64,000 nt of DNA from Rhizobium sp. C1. GTDB lineage: Bacteria; Pseudomonadota; Alphaproteobacteria; Rhizobiales; Rhizobiaceae. The notes under the pieces were generated by a model. The model was not told the DNA's origin. It saw only the letters and a list, made by a program, of their open reading frames with translations, and ran no database searches. Positions 1-10,771 of this stretch are shown here, piece after piece. The DNA lies in assembly GCF_021026335.1 (NCBI RefSeq), contig NZ_JAJNCY010000014.1:1-64000 (forward strand), read 5' to 3'. A program made the translations under genes and the position numbers. Each line of letters begins with the position of its first letter. Positions within the stretch are counted from its first letter, which is position 1.

Positions 1-1
1 G

Positions 2-2992
2 GCTGAGCAGAATATCGCGCTCGTGCGGGATTTCGTCGACCGGCACATCACGTCGAAGGGCATGGTGGCCGACTGGGTCTATCATGACGCGCCGGGCAAT
101 CCTCATGTCCATCTCATGACGACCTTGCGGCCGCTGAACGAAGATGGCTTCGGCGCCAAGAAAGTCGCCGTGCTCGGGCCAGACGGCAAGCCGATCCGCA
201 ACGACGCCGGCAAGATCGTCTACGAACTCTGGGCGGGAAGCATCGACGATTTCAACGCGTTTCGCGACGGCTGGTTTGCTTGCCAGAACCGGCATCTGGC
301 GCTGGCCGGTCTCGACCTTCGCGTCGATGGCCGATCGTTTGAGAAGCAGGGGATCAATCTCGAACCGACCATCCACCTGGGTGTCGGCACCAAAGCGATC
401 GAACGGAAATCCGATGGTGCCTCGAAGCCATTGGAGCTTGAGCGCATCGAACTGCAGGACGCGCGGAGAGCAGAGAACGCGAAACGGATCGACCGGAGTC
501 CGAAACTCGTCATCGACATGATCATGCGCGAGAAGAGCGTGTTCGACGAGCGTGATGTCGCCAAGATCCTGCATCGTTACATCGACGATCCTGCCCTGTT
601 CCAAAGCCTCATGGTGCGGATCATCCTGCACCCCGATACGCTTCGCCTTGAGCGCGAGCGGATCGACCTTGCCAGCGGCTCCCGGGTTCCGGCCAAATAC
701 ACCACACGCGAAATGATCCGGCTGGAAGCGGAGATGGCCAATCGCGCCATCTGGCTGTCGCAACGATCGTCACATGGTGTGCGGGACACAGTGCTGGCCG
801 CGACATTCGAGCGCCATGAGCGCCTGTCGGACGAGCAGAAAACGGCGATCGAGCATGTGGCGGGAGCCGAGCGGATTGCGGCCGTGATCGGCCGCGCCGG
901 CGCCGGCAAGACGACGATGATGAAGGCGGCACGCGAAGCCTGGGAAGCGGCAGGATATCGGGTCGTGGGTGCAGCACTTGCCGGCAAGGCTGCCGAGGGC
1001 TTGGAGAAGGAAGCCGGGATCGTCTCGCGCACATTGTCGTCCTGGGAGCTCCGCTGGAATGAGGGGCTGAACCAGCTCGACAGCAAGACGGTCTTCGTCC
1101 TTGACGAAGCCGGCATGGTGTCGTCGCGGCAGATGGCGTTGTTCGTTGAAGCGGTGACGAGGGCCGGCGCAAAGCTGGTTCTCATCGGCGATCCCGAACA
1201 GCTCCAGCCGATCGAAGCTGGCGCTGCCTTTCGCGCCGTTGCCGATCGCATCGGCTACGCGGAACTCGAAACCATCTATCGACAACGCCAGCAATGGATG
1301 CGCGATGCCTCGCTCGACCTGGCGCGCGGCAAGGTCGGCAAGGCAGTCGATGCCTACCGAGCCAATGGCAAGGTAGTCGGATCGGATCTGAAGGCCGAGG
1401 CCGTCGACAACCTGATCACGGCTTGGGACCGCGATTACGATCCAGCGAAGACGTCGTTGATCCTCGCTCATCTGCGCCGGGACGTGCGCATGCTGAACCA
1501 GATGGCCCGCATTAAGCTGATCGAACGCGGGGTTCTCGGCGAAGGGGCCATGTTCAAGACCGCGGACGGCGAGCGCAATTTCGCGGTCGGCGACCAGATC
1601 GTATTCCTCAAGAATGAAGGCTCGCTCGGGGTCAAGAACGGCATGTTGGCCAAGGTCGTTGAGACCGGGCGGGGCCGCATCATGGCACAGGTCGGCGATG
1701 GCGAGCATGCGCGCCAGGTGCTGGTCGAACAACGCTTCTACAATAACCTCGATCATGGTTATGCCACGACCATCCACAAGAGCCAGGGCGCCACGGTCGA
1801 CCGGGTGAAGGTTCTCGCGTCGCTGTCGCTCGATCGACATCTGACCTACGTTGCGATGACGCGCCATCGTGAGGACCTTGCCGTCTATTACGGGCGTAGA
1901 TCTTTCGCGAAGAACGGTGGGTTGATCCCGATCCTGTCGCGACGAAATGCGAAGGAAACGACTCTCGACTACGAGAAAAGCGCCTTCTATCGCCAGGCGC
2001 TTCGTTTTGCTGAAGCGCGCGGCCTCAATCTCGTCAACGTGGCCCGCACGCTCCTGCGTGACCGGCTGGAATGGCTCGTCAGTCAGAAGCAAAAACTTGC
2101 CAATCTTGGTGTCCGCCTTGCGGCCGTTGCCGGCAGGCTCGGGCTCGTCCTTGGCATCCCGCAATCCCCAAATCGAACCAGCACCAAGGAGGCCAAGCCG
2201 ATGGTTACAGGTATCACCACCTTTGCCAAATCGATCGATCAGGCGATCGAGGACAAGGTCGCCGCCGATCCCGGATTGAAGAAGCAGTGGGAGGAAGTCT
2301 CGACCCGTTTCCACCTCGTCTACGCGCAGCCGGAAAGCGCGTTCAAGGCGATCAATGTCGATGCGATGCTGAAAGACGAGACTGCCGCAAAATCCACGCT
2401 GGCGACGATCGGATCGAACCCTGAACACTTCGGTGCGCTGAAGGGCAAGACCGGTATGTTCGCCAGCCGCGCCGAGAAGCAGGAGCGAGAGAAGGCTGAG
2501 ACCAACGCGCCGGCGCTGGCCCGCAATCTCGAGCGCTATCTGCGCCAGCGTGCCGAAGCCGAGCGCAAGTTCGAGGTCGAGGAACGCGCCGTTCGTCTGA
2601 AGGTGTCGATCGATATTCCGGCGCTCTCGGCAAACGCAAAGCAGACCCTCGAACGAGTGCGCGATGCGATCGACCGGAACGACCTGCCGGCCGGTCTCGA
2701 ATATGCGCTTGCCGATAAGATGGTGAAGGCCGAGCTCGAAGGTTTCGCCAAGGCTGTATCGGAGCGTTTCGGCGAGCGGACCTTACTGCCTTTGGCTGCC
2801 AAGGACTCCAACGGGCAGACCTTCAATGCGGTCACGTCAGGGATGACGGCCGGACAAAAGGCCGAGGTGCAATCGGCATGGAATTCGATGCGGACGGTGC
2901 AGCAGCTGGCCGCGCATGAGCGCACCACGGAGGCGTTGAAACAGGCGGAAACCCTGCGCCAGACAAAGAGCCAGGGGCTCTCCCTGAAATGA
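2..2992 (+). CDS. traA: Conjugal transfer relaxase/helicase TraA, 3' part (N-terminus outside window)
   Basis: The reading frame is open from the first bases, so the N-terminus (about 100 residues if the protein is the usual ~1100 aa) is missing; 996 residues are visible. The Ti-plasmid TraA family nicks oriT with a MobA/MobL-type HUH relaxase domain and unwinds the strand with a RecD-like helicase. Seen here: the HUH metal-binding motif NPHVHL near base 100, Walker A GRAGAGKT near base 890, Walker B VFVLDEAG near 1095, GDPEQLQP near 1190, and the late helicase motifs TTIHKSQG near 1770 and YVAMTRHR near 1850. The C-terminal ~350 residues are a charged tail. traF follows with a 4-base ATGA overlap, so the genes are translationally coupled. 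Confidence 0.95.
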   Translation, partial: AEQNIALVRDFVDRHITSKGMVADWVYHDAPGNPHVHLMTTLRPLNEDGFGAKKVAVLGPDGKPIRNDAGKIVYELWAGSIDDFNAFRDGWFACQNRHLALAGLDLRVDGRSFEKQGINLEPTIHLGVGTKAIERKSDGASKPLELERIELQDARRAENAKRIDRSPKLVIDMIMREKSVFDERDVAKILHRYIDDPALFQSLMVRIILHPDTLRLERERIDLASGSRVPAKYTTREMIRLEAEMANRAIWLSQRSSHGVRDTVLAATFERHERLSDEQKTAIEHVAGAERIAAVIGRAGAGKTTMMKAAREAWEAAGYRVVGAALAGKAAEGLEKEAGIVSRTLSSWELRWNEGLNQLDSKTVFVLDEAGMVSSRQMALFVEAVTRAGAKLVLIGDPEQLQPIEAGAAFRAVADRIGYAELETIYRQRQQWMRDASLDLARGKVGKAVDAYRANGKVVGSDLKAEAVDNLITAWDRDYDPAKTSLILAHLRRDVRMLNQMARIKLIERGVLGEGAMFKTADGERNFAVGDQIVFLKNEGSLGVKNGMLAKVVETGRGRIMAQVGDGEHARQVLVEQRFYNNLDHGYATTIHKSQGATVDRVKVLASLSLDRHLTYVAMTRHREDLAVYYGRRSFAKNGGLIPILSRRNAKETTLDYEKSAFYRQALRFAEARGLNLVNVARTLLRDRLEWLVSQKQKLANLGVRLAAVAGRLGLVLGIPQSPNRTSTKEAKPMVTGITTFAKSIDQAIEDKVAADPGLKKQWEEVSTRFHLVYAQPESAFKAINVDAMLKDETAAKSTLATIGSNPEHFGALKGKTGMFASRAEKQEREKAETNAPALARNLERYLRQRAEAERKFEVEERAVRLKVSIDIPALSANAKQTLERVRDAIDRNDLPAGLEYALADKMVKAELEGFAKAVSERFGERTLLPLAAKDSNGQTFNAVTSGMTAGQKAEVQSAWNSMRTVQQLAAHERTTEALKQAETLRQTKSQGLSLK

Positions 2993-3555
2993 CGGCGCAA
3001 GTGTGTGGACGTGAGATGGGACGTGCTCAGCGATCGAATGCCGTCGTGCTCTTGGTAGTGGCGACAACCATCGTTGGGGGCAGCGTTGCTGCAGCCATCA
3101 TCGGCGGCTACCGCATCAACCTGACTCCGAGCGAACCCCTCGGCCTCTGGCGCATAGTCGCACTCGATCGTCCGGCATCGGCTGGCGACCTCGTCTTCAT
3201 TTGCCCGCCGCAAACCCCTGTCATGCATGAGGCGCGAGAGCGTGGCTATCTCCGATCAGGAACCTGCCCGAGCGCGGTCGCGCCACTCATCAAGACGGTA
3301 ATCGCCGTCGCCGGGCAACAAGTCGAAATCAGCACCAGCGTAACGGTCGATGGACGTCCGGTTCCATTTTCCGATCTGATTACACGGGACGGCAAGGGTC
3401 GGCCGATGAAGCCTTATCGCGGCGGCATCGTGCCGAAGGAGAGTGTCTTTCTCCATTCACCGTTCCGGGGTTCCTATGACTCCCGCTATTTCGGCCCCCT
3501 ACCCACATCCGGCATCCTCGGCCTGGCACAACCGGTGCTCACCCATGCGCCGTGA
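2989..3555 (+). CDS. traF: Conjugative transfer signal peptidase TraF (S26 family)
   Basis: 188 aa. TraF proteins are membrane-anchored serine peptidases that mature and cyclise the TrbC pilin for the conjugative pilus. Seen here: one N-terminal membrane segment (about residues 18-40), then the nucleophile region [10 protein letters not shown] with Ser48, and the general-base region [12 protein letters not shown] with Lys102, the Ser/Lys dyad arrangement of the family. The start overlaps the traA stop codon; an internal Met10 could also serve. The 3' end overlaps traB by 11 bases. Its substrate TrbC is encoded at 17.2-17.6 kb. Confidence 0.93.
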   Translation: MTAQVCGREMGRAQRSNAVVLLVVATTIVGGSVAAAIIGGYRINLTPSEPLGLWRIVALDRPASAGDLVFICPPQTPVMHEARERGYLRSGTCPSAVAPLIKTVIAVAGQQVEISTSVTVDGRPVPFSDLITRDGKGRPMKPYRGGIVPKESVFLHSPFRGSYDSRYFGPLPTSGILGLAQPVLTHAP

Positions 3556-4708
3556 GCAGCTCCAGCCAACCGCATTGATTACCGTTTCAATCGTTGCCGG
3601 AACGGTGGGATGGAGTGGCCAGGTGCTGCTTCTGCCGGTCGCGTTCGCGTTTCCAGTTCTTTGGGCGCTTTCTCGAACGAGGCGGATGGCTGCGGTTGTC
3701 TCAACCGGCTATTTCCTGGCGGCATCTCGGGGATTGCCACAGGGAGTTGCCAACTTCTATTCGTCGGACCTCTGGCCTGGTTTATTGCTCTGGCTCTGTG
3801 CGTCCACCGGCTTCGTCATCGTGCATACGGTCCTCTGGACGAAGAAGGCGGGTGCTCGTCCGTGTCGCTATCTTCTGGCAGCGGTTCTGATGGCCATTCC
3901 GCCATTCGGCATCACCGGCTGGGCTCATCCGGTCACCGCCGCGGGCGTACTGTTTCCAGGGTGGGGATGGTGGGGGCTGGTCGCCGTGACAGCCGGCCTC
4001 GTGGGCCTCGTAACCCGCATGTGGCCAGCTGTCGCGATTGTCCTGGCAGGCTTTTGGATCTGGTCCGCCACAACCTGGGACGAACCGAAACTACTGGAAT
4101 CCTGGCAGGGGGTCGACCTCGAAATGGGAGCATCGCTGGGACGCGACGCCAGCATGCAGCGCCACCGTGATCTGATTGCCACGGTGACGGATCGGAAAGC
4201 CGGCGGCGCCCGCACCGTTGTACTTCCGGAAAGTTCCCTTGGCTTCTGGACACCCACCGTCGAGCGGCTCTGGGTAAAAGCGCTGCAGGGGAGTGACGTC
4301 ACCGTCATCGCCGGCGCCACCGTGATCGATGCGGGCGGATACGACAACGTTCTGGTCGCGCTCTCTCGTAACGGTGCCCGCGTCATTTATCGCGAGCGGA
4401 TGCCGGTCCCAGGCTCGATGTGGCAGCCTTGGCGCGCCCTGTTCAGTCAGAGCGGTGGCGCGCGGGCCCATTTCTTCGCAAACCCAGCTGTGGCCGCCGC
4501 CGACGCTCAGGTCGCACCGCTGATCTGCTACGAGCAGCTGATCGTCTGGCCCGTCCTGCAGTCCATGCTGCAGGAGCCGGACACTATTGTCGCCGTCGGC
4601 AACGGCTGGTGGACCAATGGTACATCCATCGTCGCTATCCAACGCGCCAATGCGGAAGCCTGGGCGCGTTTGTTCGATAAGCCCCTCCTGATTTCCTTCA
4701 ACACCTGA
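3545..4708 (+). CDS. traB: Conjugal transfer protein TraB (membrane nitrilase-like)
   Basis: 387 aa, started at the ATG inside the end of traF, which matches the traF-traB overlap in Ti-type plasmids. The first ~190 residues hold about five hydrophobic segments. The second half looks like a carbon-nitrogen hydrolase of the apolipoprotein N-acyltransferase type: the Glu region [10 protein letters not shown] and the Cys region APLICYEQL are present. Where the family usually has a catalytic Lys, the local sequence reads YRERMPVPG, with no Lys visible, so full enzymatic activity is doubtful. TraB is known to raise transfer efficiency in Agrobacterium; its exact reaction is not established. Confidence 0.9.
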   Translation: MRREQLQPTALITVSIVAGTVGWSGQVLLLPVAFAFPVLWALSRTRRMAAVVSTGYFLAASRGLPQGVANFYSSDLWPGLLLWLCASTGFVIVHTVLWTKKAGARPCRYLLAAVLMAIPPFGITGWAHPVTAAGVLFPGWGWWGLVAVTAGLVGLVTRMWPAVAIVLAGFWIWSATTWDEPKLLESWQGVDLEMGASLGRDASMQRHRDLIATVTDRKAGGARTVVLPESSLGFWTPTVERLWVKALQGSDVTVIAGATVIDAGGYDNVLVALSRNGARVIYRERMPVPGSMWQPWRALFSQSGGARAHFFANPAVAAADAQVAPLICYEQLIVWPVLQSMLQEPDTIVAVGNGWWTNGTSIVAIQRANAEAWARLFDKPLLISFNT

Positions 4709-4724
4709 ATGCGATGGAGACCTC

Positions 4725-5339
4725 ATGCTCGACGCTGCCCTGATCCAACAATGCGCCGACCCCTCACTGAAGCCCGCGATCGTCGAACAGTTCGTGACTG
4801 CCGCGGGCTCGAACGATCCGCTGGCCGTCACGGTCAAATCGGGTGGCAGATTGATCCTCGTTCCGAAAGCGACGACGCCGGACGAGGCAATGGCGAAGGT
4901 CCGCCGGTTTGTCGGCCAGGCGGTGGTGCGTGTCGGCCTGACCCAGTTCCCGGCGGGTGTCGGCGTCAAGGACGCGTCCGAACTGAAACCCGATCTCGTC
5001 GATCCTTGCGAAAACCTCCGCAAGGGAACGGCGATGTTCGCAAAAGTCCTGCGGATTGTCGCCAAGTGGTACGGCAACCCGAATAGTGACGATGTCTTCC
5101 CCCAGATCTTCGAAGATGCTGTCTACGCCTGGAAGACCGGCGAGTTCGAGGGCGCGAGCGTTTTCCAGGCGGAAGATCCGGGCGGCCCAGTCGTCAACCA
5201 GCGTGAGCTCATCGACACCGGGGGGACTGATGCTGCGGCCGAAGAAGCTTCTCCACCGACCGACGTCGAGCCGCAGAACGAGAAGCTAGTCGGATCAGCG
5301 GAGATGCGGATCGATCTTTCGAGGATCGGAGGAAAATGA
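4725..5339 (+). CDS. traH: Conjugal transfer protein TraH
   Basis: 204 aa, last gene of the traA-F-B-H block, 16 bases after traB, with an AGACC-ATG start region. It has the TraH hallmarks: an N-terminal MLDAALIQQCADP segment, a central helical region around LRIVAKWYGNP that resembles lytic-transglycosylase-type VirB1 N-terminal sequence, and an acidic Ala/Glu-rich tail. No signal peptide or membrane segment is apparent. Its role in transfer is unclear; homologues are dispensable or auxiliary. The stop codon overlaps a possible small ORF preceded by a strong GGAGG site. Confidence 0.85.
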   Translation: MLDAALIQQCADPSLKPAIVEQFVTAAGSNDPLAVTVKSGGRLILVPKATTPDEAMAKVRRFVGQAVVRVGLTQFPAGVGVKDASELKPDLVDPCENLRKGTAMFAKVLRIVAKWYGNPNSDDVFPQIFEDAVYAWKTGEFEGASVFQAEDPGGPVVNQRELIDTGGTDAAAEEASPPTDVEPQNEKLVGSAEMRIDLSRIGGK

Positions 5340-5434
5340 GCAATATCGAGGAGACTATTCCTTCGGAAACCAATCGTCACTTCGATGACGCCTCAGCCAT
5401 ATCTGCAGCTCCTGCCATACGGCAGACGGCCTGA
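5336..5434 (+). CDS. Possible 32-aa ORF coupled to traH
   Basis: An ATG overlaps the traH stop (ATGA) and is preceded by GGAGG at ideal spacing, a much better ribosome-binding site than those of its neighbours. The product would be 32 aa, acidic then Ala-rich, ending in ATAIRQTA-like residues; I do not recognise it. It may be the stump of a longer gene truncated when the adjacent AbiE module arrived. The translation signal is the only evidence. Confidence 0.3.
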   Translation: MSNIEETIPSETNRHFDDASAISAAPAIRQTA

Positions 5435-5555
5435 ACAGCTCTCGTCAGGCAGAACTCGTTTGCGGCCAGCGGATGTGGAGGCAGAAAAGGCCGCTCAGGG
5501 TGGAGCGGTTAGACGGCCCGAAGGGCGTCCGAAGTCTTCGCCGACCTCTTGTCTA

Positions 5556-5595
5556 GTGTCGGGTTTTTGCATATATTGCGTGTCGGGTGTTTGCA
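5556..5595 (+). promoter_or_regulatory. Direct-repeat operator upstream of AbiE-type TA pair
   Basis: Two 16-base copies, GTGTCGGGTTTTTGCA at 5556-5571 and GTGTCGGGTGTTTGCA at 5580-5595, with a period of 24 bases and one mismatch. They flank an AT-rich TATATT stretch that could be a -10 box. The second copy ends 14 bases before the antitoxin ATG, as expected for an autoregulatory site bound by the antitoxin. Confidence 0.6.
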
Positions 5596-5609
5596 GAAAG
5601 AAGTTGACC

Positions 5610-6026
5610 ATGCACCAGCCAAAGACATTGAAGCAGAGAATCCAGAACCGGGTCGCCAGAACGAAGAAGACCGACGTCTTTCTTCCGCGGGATTTCGCTG
5701 ATCTCAGTGGCGAGGACCAGGTTTTGCGCGCTCTCAGGTCCCTGGTTCACGACGGGGCTCTGATGCGGCTGGGTTACGGTGTCTACGCTCGCGCGATACG
5801 CTCCCGTATCTCCGGCCGGCTCATGGTCGCTAGTTCCAACGGCTTCCACAGCGCGGCACTTCAGGCACTTAACAAACTTGGTGTGCCTTGGGAGCAGAGC
5901 GAGAGCACCAAAGCCTATAATGAAGGCCGTTCCACTCAGATCCCAGTCAACCCCACAGTTAAAGTCAAGGCGCGTTTCAACCGACGGCTATCCGATGGCC
6001 GCACGGAGCTTCGCGTTGAACGATAA
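5610..6026 (+). CDS. AbiEi-like antitoxin (DUF6088-type)
   Basis: 138 aa. The pattern LKQRIQNRVARTKKTDVFLPRDFADL followed by a winged-helix-like stretch (VLRALRSLVHDGALMRLGYGVYAR) is that of the N-terminal DNA-binding half of type IV antitoxins of the AbiEi/DUF6088 group, which repress their own promoter and counter an AbiEii nucleotidyltransferase. The ATG at 5610 was chosen because it gives this N-terminus and lies just after the direct repeats. It is shorter than classical AbiEi (~200 aa). Its last 32 bases overlap the toxin start, a coupling typical of such pairs. Confidence 0.8.
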   Translation: MHQPKTLKQRIQNRVARTKKTDVFLPRDFADLSGEDQVLRALRSLVHDGALMRLGYGVYARAIRSRISGRLMVASSNGFHSAALQALNKLGVPWEQSESTKAYNEGRSTQIPVNPTVKVKARFNRRLSDGRTELRVER

Positions 6027-6927
6027 GCCGGACCAGAAAACTCTTCTGGAAGTACAGGAATATTTTGGCCTTCCTTCGCCGGCTCTGGTCGAGAAGGACT
6101 GGTTTGTCGTTCGAGCCTTGGCTGCGATACACGATATCCAGGTCGATGGGCTGACACTGGCGTTCGGGGGCGGAACGGCGCTGGGGCGCGCCTATCGCCT
6201 GCTCGAACGGATGTCTGAGGACATCGACCTGCGCATCATCGGAGAAAAGGCCAATTCGCGCGGCGCGCTCAAGCGTCTGCGCGGCGAGGTGAACGATCGG
6301 CTTCAGGCGGCCGGTTTCACGGTAGAAGGCCATTACGCCGTCAAGCAAAGCGACCGATATGTCCGGTACGATCTGCCCTATGAACCCATTGCAAAAGGAG
6401 AGGGCGTTTTGCGCCCGGAGATCAAGATTGAAATCTCCGCTTTTCCCATTTGTACATCCCCCGAAACGCGTTCGGTCTCATCCTTTATCGCTGAAGCCAA
6501 AGGCGCTAGTGCTGAGGCAGCGGACGTCGCGTGCGTGAGACTGGTTGAAACCGCGGCGGACAAGTTCGTTGCGCTCGGGCGCCGAGCCGGTTTTGCTTTA
6601 TCCGGACTGGGAGACCTCGATCCCACCCTCGTTCGTCACGTCTACGACTTGTTACGCATGGACGGACACTATGATGCGGACGAGGCGGCCGCTATCGCTC
6701 TCCAAACGATGAAGGCTGAAGCGGAAGGGCGTGCTGACGATTATCCTGCCTACAAGGAAGACCCAAGGGCTGAAACCCTTCGCACTTTCGATCTCATGCA
6801 CAAGGATACGAAGTTCGCTGAAGGTTACGCAAAGTTGCTCGGCGACATGGTCTATGGCGAAAAACCTGATTTTGGATCCGCTTTCGAAGCAGTGCAACGC
6901 TTCGCCGATCGGGTCCGGAGTGCCTAA
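5995..6927 (+). CDS. AbiEii/AbiGii-type nucleotidyltransferase toxin
   Basis: 310 aa. Seen here: the nucleotidyltransferase motif TLAFGGGTALGRAYRLLERMSEDIDLRI, with the GG(G/S)T loop followed by the DxD-like SEDIDL metal site, and the LVEKDWFVVRAL segment common in AbiEii proteins. In this type IV toxin family the enzyme transfers nucleotides, in related members to tRNA, and halts growth or aborts phage infection. The ATG at 5995 lies inside the antitoxin gene. The module separates the traAFBH block from traM and probably acts as a plasmid-stability or abortive-infection cassette. Confidence 0.88.
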   Translation: MAARSFALNDKPDQKTLLEVQEYFGLPSPALVEKDWFVVRALAAIHDIQVDGLTLAFGGGTALGRAYRLLERMSEDIDLRIIGEKANSRGALKRLRGEVNDRLQAAGFTVEGHYAVKQSDRYVRYDLPYEPIAKGEGVLRPEIKIEISAFPICTSPETRSVSSFIAEAKGASAEAADVACVRLVETAADKFVALGRRAGFALSGLGDLDPTLVRHVYDLLRMDGHYDADEAAAIALQTMKAEAEGRADDYPAYKEDPRAETLRTFDLMHKDTKFAEGYAKLLGDMVYGEKPDFGSAFEAVQRFADRVRSA

Positions 6928-6939
6928 ATTCCTTCTCGG

Positions 6940-7152
6940 CTAGCGTGACTTCGTCAGAAGCTCCGCCGGCTCGACACCCAACGCTTCGGAAATCTGGCCG
7001 AGGACCGTGAGGGTTGCGGACATCTCTGCGCGTTCGATGGCGCCGATATGGCGTGCGCTCAAGCCCGTGCGGTGCGCCAGCTCCTCCTGCGTCAGTTTCT
7101 TGCCATGACGTATTCGACGCAAGTTGGCCGCCATGACCTCGTTGAGATCCAT
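6940..7152 (-). CDS. XRE-family helix-turn-helix regulator
   Basis: 70 aa, essentially one HTH_3 domain: NLRRIRHGKKLTQEELAHRTGLSARHIGAIERAEMSATLTVLGQISEALGVEPAELL. It converges on the AbiEii gene (12 bases apart) and is divergent from traM. A long inverted repeat lies immediately upstream of its start, so autorepression is likely, and traM could be a second target. No toxin-like partner is adjacent on its own strand. Confidence 0.88.
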   Translation of the reverse strand: MDLNEVMAANLRRIRHGKKLTQEELAHRTGLSARHIGAIERAEMSATLTVLGQISEALGVEPAELLTKSR

Positions 7153-7168
7153 GACGTGAGCGGAACCT

Positions 7169-7207
7169 GAATCGGAACTATTGTTCTAGGAACTATAGTT
7201 CCGATTC
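7169..7207. promoter_or_regulatory. Inverted-repeat operator between XRE gene and traM
   Basis: Perfect 12-base arms GAATCGGAACTA (7169-7180) and TAGTTCCGATTC (7196-7207) separated by 15 bases. The right arm overlaps a 14-base palindrome GGAACTATAGTTCC (7189-7202). It begins 17 bases upstream of the XRE start codon, so the XRE protein is the obvious candidate ligand. The binding assignment is inference. Confidence 0.7.
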
Positions 7208-7330
7208 GACATGGACTGTGATATTGGGCGGCAATCGTTTTTCGACCGCCTTGCAATGTTGGTCGTATGATAGTCTCTAGCGCGGGCCGCGCGGTGCGGC
7301 ACCAATGGCATCGTTTCAAGTGGTGAGGGA

Positions 7331-8697
<1,367 letters not shown>

Positions 8698-8919
8698 TCA
8701 CTTGGCGTCGCGCCGGTCCCTTTCGGCTCTGATCGCTTTGATGATACGCCAGTTAATTCCCGGTTCGCGTAGCATCTGGATATCGTCAATGTCATCGAAA
8801 TCCGAGAGCCGGGTGAAAAACGCATTTCGAAGGCGCAAGACGAACTGCTTCGGCAAAGCGGTGTTTTCCAGAAGGTCAGGATCGTCATCCGGCAAATCGC
8901 TAAAATCCATTTCTGTCAT
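8698..8919 (-). CDS. Hypothetical 73-aa protein downstream of trbI
   Basis: 73 aa with an acidic N-terminus (DFSDLPDDDPDLLE) and a basic C-terminus rich in Arg/Lys (RIIKAIRAERDRRDAK). There is no signal peptide or membrane segment. An AAAGG site lies 9 bases before the ATG. It lies 97 bases after trbI, in the same direction, with a tra-box-like palindrome in the gap, so it may be TraR-controlled or simply the distal end of the trb transcript. I do not recognise the family. Confidence 0.55.
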   Translation of the reverse strand: MTEMDFSDLPDDDPDLLENTALPKQFVLRLRNAFFTRLSDFDDIDDIQMLREPGINWRIIKAIRAERDRRDAK

Positions 8920-8977
8920 CGCCTAGCCTTTCGTGCGTTGAACAGGACCATCCGGCACCATTTCTACAACCGGCGCA

Positions 8978-8995
8978 ACGCGCAGATCTGCACCT
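8978..8995. promoter_or_regulatory. tra-box-like palindrome
   Basis: The 18-mer at this position has the perfect 10-base palindromic core GCAGATCTGC of the Ti-plasmid tra box and matches 15 of 18 positions of ATGTGCAGATCTGCACAT. It is 59 bases upstream of the small gene at 8919, on the side expected for activation of that gene and possibly traR. Confidence 0.5.
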
Positions 8996-9016
8996 CCTGC
9001 GGACTTGATGATTCCT

Positions 9017-10318
9017 TTAATTTTTGCGGTAAGCGGACGGAAAAATGATGTCCTGGTCGACGAGGACGTTGAACTTATAGCCGGGACGAATCTGGATCGT
9101 CGGCTGCACATTCAGGTTCTTCGAGATGGTTTGCTCCGCGACGCGACCGAAGCTTTCCGCAAAATTCCGCCGGGCTGCATCGGACGCCGTGTCCTGCGTT
9201 GCCAGCGTCGAACTCTCCGGCATCGACATGTCGATCCCGGTTCCGATCAGCGCGACGAGCGCCGCGGAACTCCACGTGCGCCAGAGATGCCGATCGACCT
9301 TGTCCTTGAAGCCGCCATAGCCTTCGGCATCCGTGCCGGCCATGCCGCCGATCTGCAGTGTCGAGCCGTTCGGGAAGATGAGGTCGGTCCAGACGACGAG
9401 GACGCGCTCCTGGCCGAACGACACCTTGGAATCGTAGCGCCCGAACAGCTTTGAGCCCTGCGGTATAAGCAACCGATAGCCGGTGGCGCTGTCATATACA
9501 TTCTGGCTGACCTGCGCGGTGATCCTGCCCGGCAAATCTGAATTCAGGCCCGTGATCAAGGTGGCCGGAATGACCGAGCCGCGTTTCAGCTCATAAGGCG
9601 AAAACTGGGGAACGACCTTGTTCGGAAGATAGCCGAGGTCCTTGATGTCCTGATTGAAGAAATCCTCCTTCGAGGTCTGAGTATTCGGGTCGGCGTTCTG
9701 GCCCATAAGGCCGGATTTCATGGCGGCGGCGTAGAGGTCCGAGGCATTGTTGGCTGTCGCAGTCGTCGTCTGCCGGCCCGTGTCTGTGGAATTGTTGGCG
9801 GCTTTTTCGACATCGGAAATATCCACCTTCAATGGCGAGTCCAAAGCCGTTGCCCGCGCCTGCAGCCGGGCCATGCGCTGGCGTTGGGCCTCGCGGATAT
9901 ATTGTTCATCCTGCTCGCGCTTCAGACGGGCTTTCCATTCCTCCTCGGATTCGAGCTTCGGCCGCCGTTCTTCCCTCTCCGTGGGCCGGCGCTCGACAAC
10001 AGGTGTTTCCTTCTCGACCTTCTGTTCGACGGCGGGCGTTGGCTGAAACGCTTCACGTTCCACCGGTTCGCCGATAATGCCGTCGGTGATGCCGCGTTTG
10101 AGTTGGTCTCCGAAGTTGGTTGCGGGCGTATTCGAAGCGCTGTGGAGATCGGTGTTCCGATTGAAGGGGAGCCCGCGCCACGACAGTCCGATCACGACCA
10201 CGCCGACGAACAGCGCGATGATGACGATGGCGATGATGATCGGCAGCCGATTGAGACGGCGCATGCCCTTCTGATCGTCAGCTTGATTGGATGTGCCGAG
10301 CTGGAGCGATTGGACCAT
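9017..10318 (-). CDS. trbI: Conjugal transfer protein TrbI (VirB10-like)
   Basis: 433 aa. One N-terminal transmembrane segment (about residues 27-48, PIIIAIVIIALFVGVVVIGL), a Pro/Glu-rich linker, then the C-terminal beta-barrel region (GSVIPATLITGLNSDLPGRITAQV ... LIPQGSKLFGRYDS ... VWTDLIFPNGSTLQI) diagnostic of VirB10/TrbI. It spans inner to outer membrane in the type IV secretion channel and relays ATP energy. It is the last canonical gene of the traI-trb operon, 12 bases after trbH. Confidence 0.95.
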   Translation of the reverse strand: MVQSLQLGTSNQADDQKGMRRLNRLPIIIAIVIIALFVGVVVIGLSWRGLPFNRNTDLHSASNTPATNFGDQLKRGITDGIIGEPVEREAFQPTPAVEQKVEKETPVVERRPTEREERRPKLESEEEWKARLKREQDEQYIREAQRQRMARLQARATALDSPLKVDISDVEKAANNSTDTGRQTTTATANNASDLYAAAMKSGLMGQNADPNTQTSKEDFFNQDIKDLGYLPNKVVPQFSPYELKRGSVIPATLITGLNSDLPGRITAQVSQNVYDSATGYRLLIPQGSKLFGRYDSKVSFGQERVLVVWTDLIFPNGSTLQIGGMAGTDAEGYGGFKDKVDRHLWRTWSSAALVALIGTGIDMSMPESSTLATQDTASDAARRNFAESFGRVAEQTISKNLNVQPTIQIRPGYKFNVLVDQDIIFPSAYRKN

Positions 10319-10330
10319 ACTCGCCTCCCC

Positions 10331-10768
10331 TCAATTCCGCTGCATGATCGAGAGCGGGCTTGCCGGCGTCGCGCCGGCCGCCGATGTCGAATAGGCCCGC
10401 CCAAGGGCGACGGACGGCGTCGAGAGCTGTGCGAGCATCTGACCGTCGACGCCATCGACCGAATAGGCGAGCTCGACCGGTTTGACATCCTTTCCAGCCT
10501 TGCCGTCGGTTATGACCGTGTAGCCCCATCCTTTCAGCGCCGCCTCGAGCGCCGCAGCAAAGTCGGACGAGTCCTTTTCCATTTTGAGCGTTGTCGTGGC
10601 GGCTGGACCGATCTGCTCGGCAAGCCGGCTCGCCATGTCGCCGGCGATGGCGCTTGCGGCTGTGCCGGTGACGGCGACCGGGGTCGAACTGGTGGTCAAT
10701 CCGTCCTCGGCCGTCTGGCAGCCTGAAAGCAGGGTGGCGGTGATCATGATGATGAGAAGCTTGCGCAT
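10331..10768 (-). CDS. trbH: Conjugal transfer lipoprotein TrbH
   Basis: 145 aa with a lipoprotein signal peptide MRKLLIIMITATLLSGCQ; the lipobox Cys is about residue 17. The rest carries Ala-rich helices and the motif SDFAAALEAALKGWGYTV. In the trb system TrbH fills the VirB7-like outer-membrane lipoprotein position beside TrbG. Only 3 bases separate it from trbG. Confidence 0.9.
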   Translation of the reverse strand: MRKLLIIMITATLLSGCQTAEDGLTTSSTPVAVTGTAASAIAGDMASRLAEQIGPAATTTLKMEKDSSDFAAALEAALKGWGYTVITDGKAGKDVKPVELAYSVDGVDGQMLAQLSTPSVALGRAYSTSAAGATPASPLSIMQRN

Positions 10769-10771
10769 GGT

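Noticed and set aside
770-2428. Long open frame on the minus strand inside traA
   Set aside because: It lies opposite a well-supported relaxase-helicase gene in high-GC DNA, and its translation shows no coherent domain.
3443-3544. Longer N-terminus for traB starting inside traF
   Set aside because: The extension overlaps over 100 bases of traF and adds no domain; the ATG at 3545 gives the usual overlap and membrane start.
8923-9111. Minus-strand frame between trbI and the 73-aa gene ending GGADLRVAPVVEMVPDGPVQ
   Set aside because: It looks mildly protein-like but has no usable start codon downstream of the trbI stop, so I could not support it as a gene. If it were coding, the tra-box call at 8978-8995 would weaken.
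9884-10726. Plus-strand open frame opposite trbI/trbH
   Set aside because: Low-complexity Arg/Gly-rich translation antisense to conserved genes; a codon-bias shadow.
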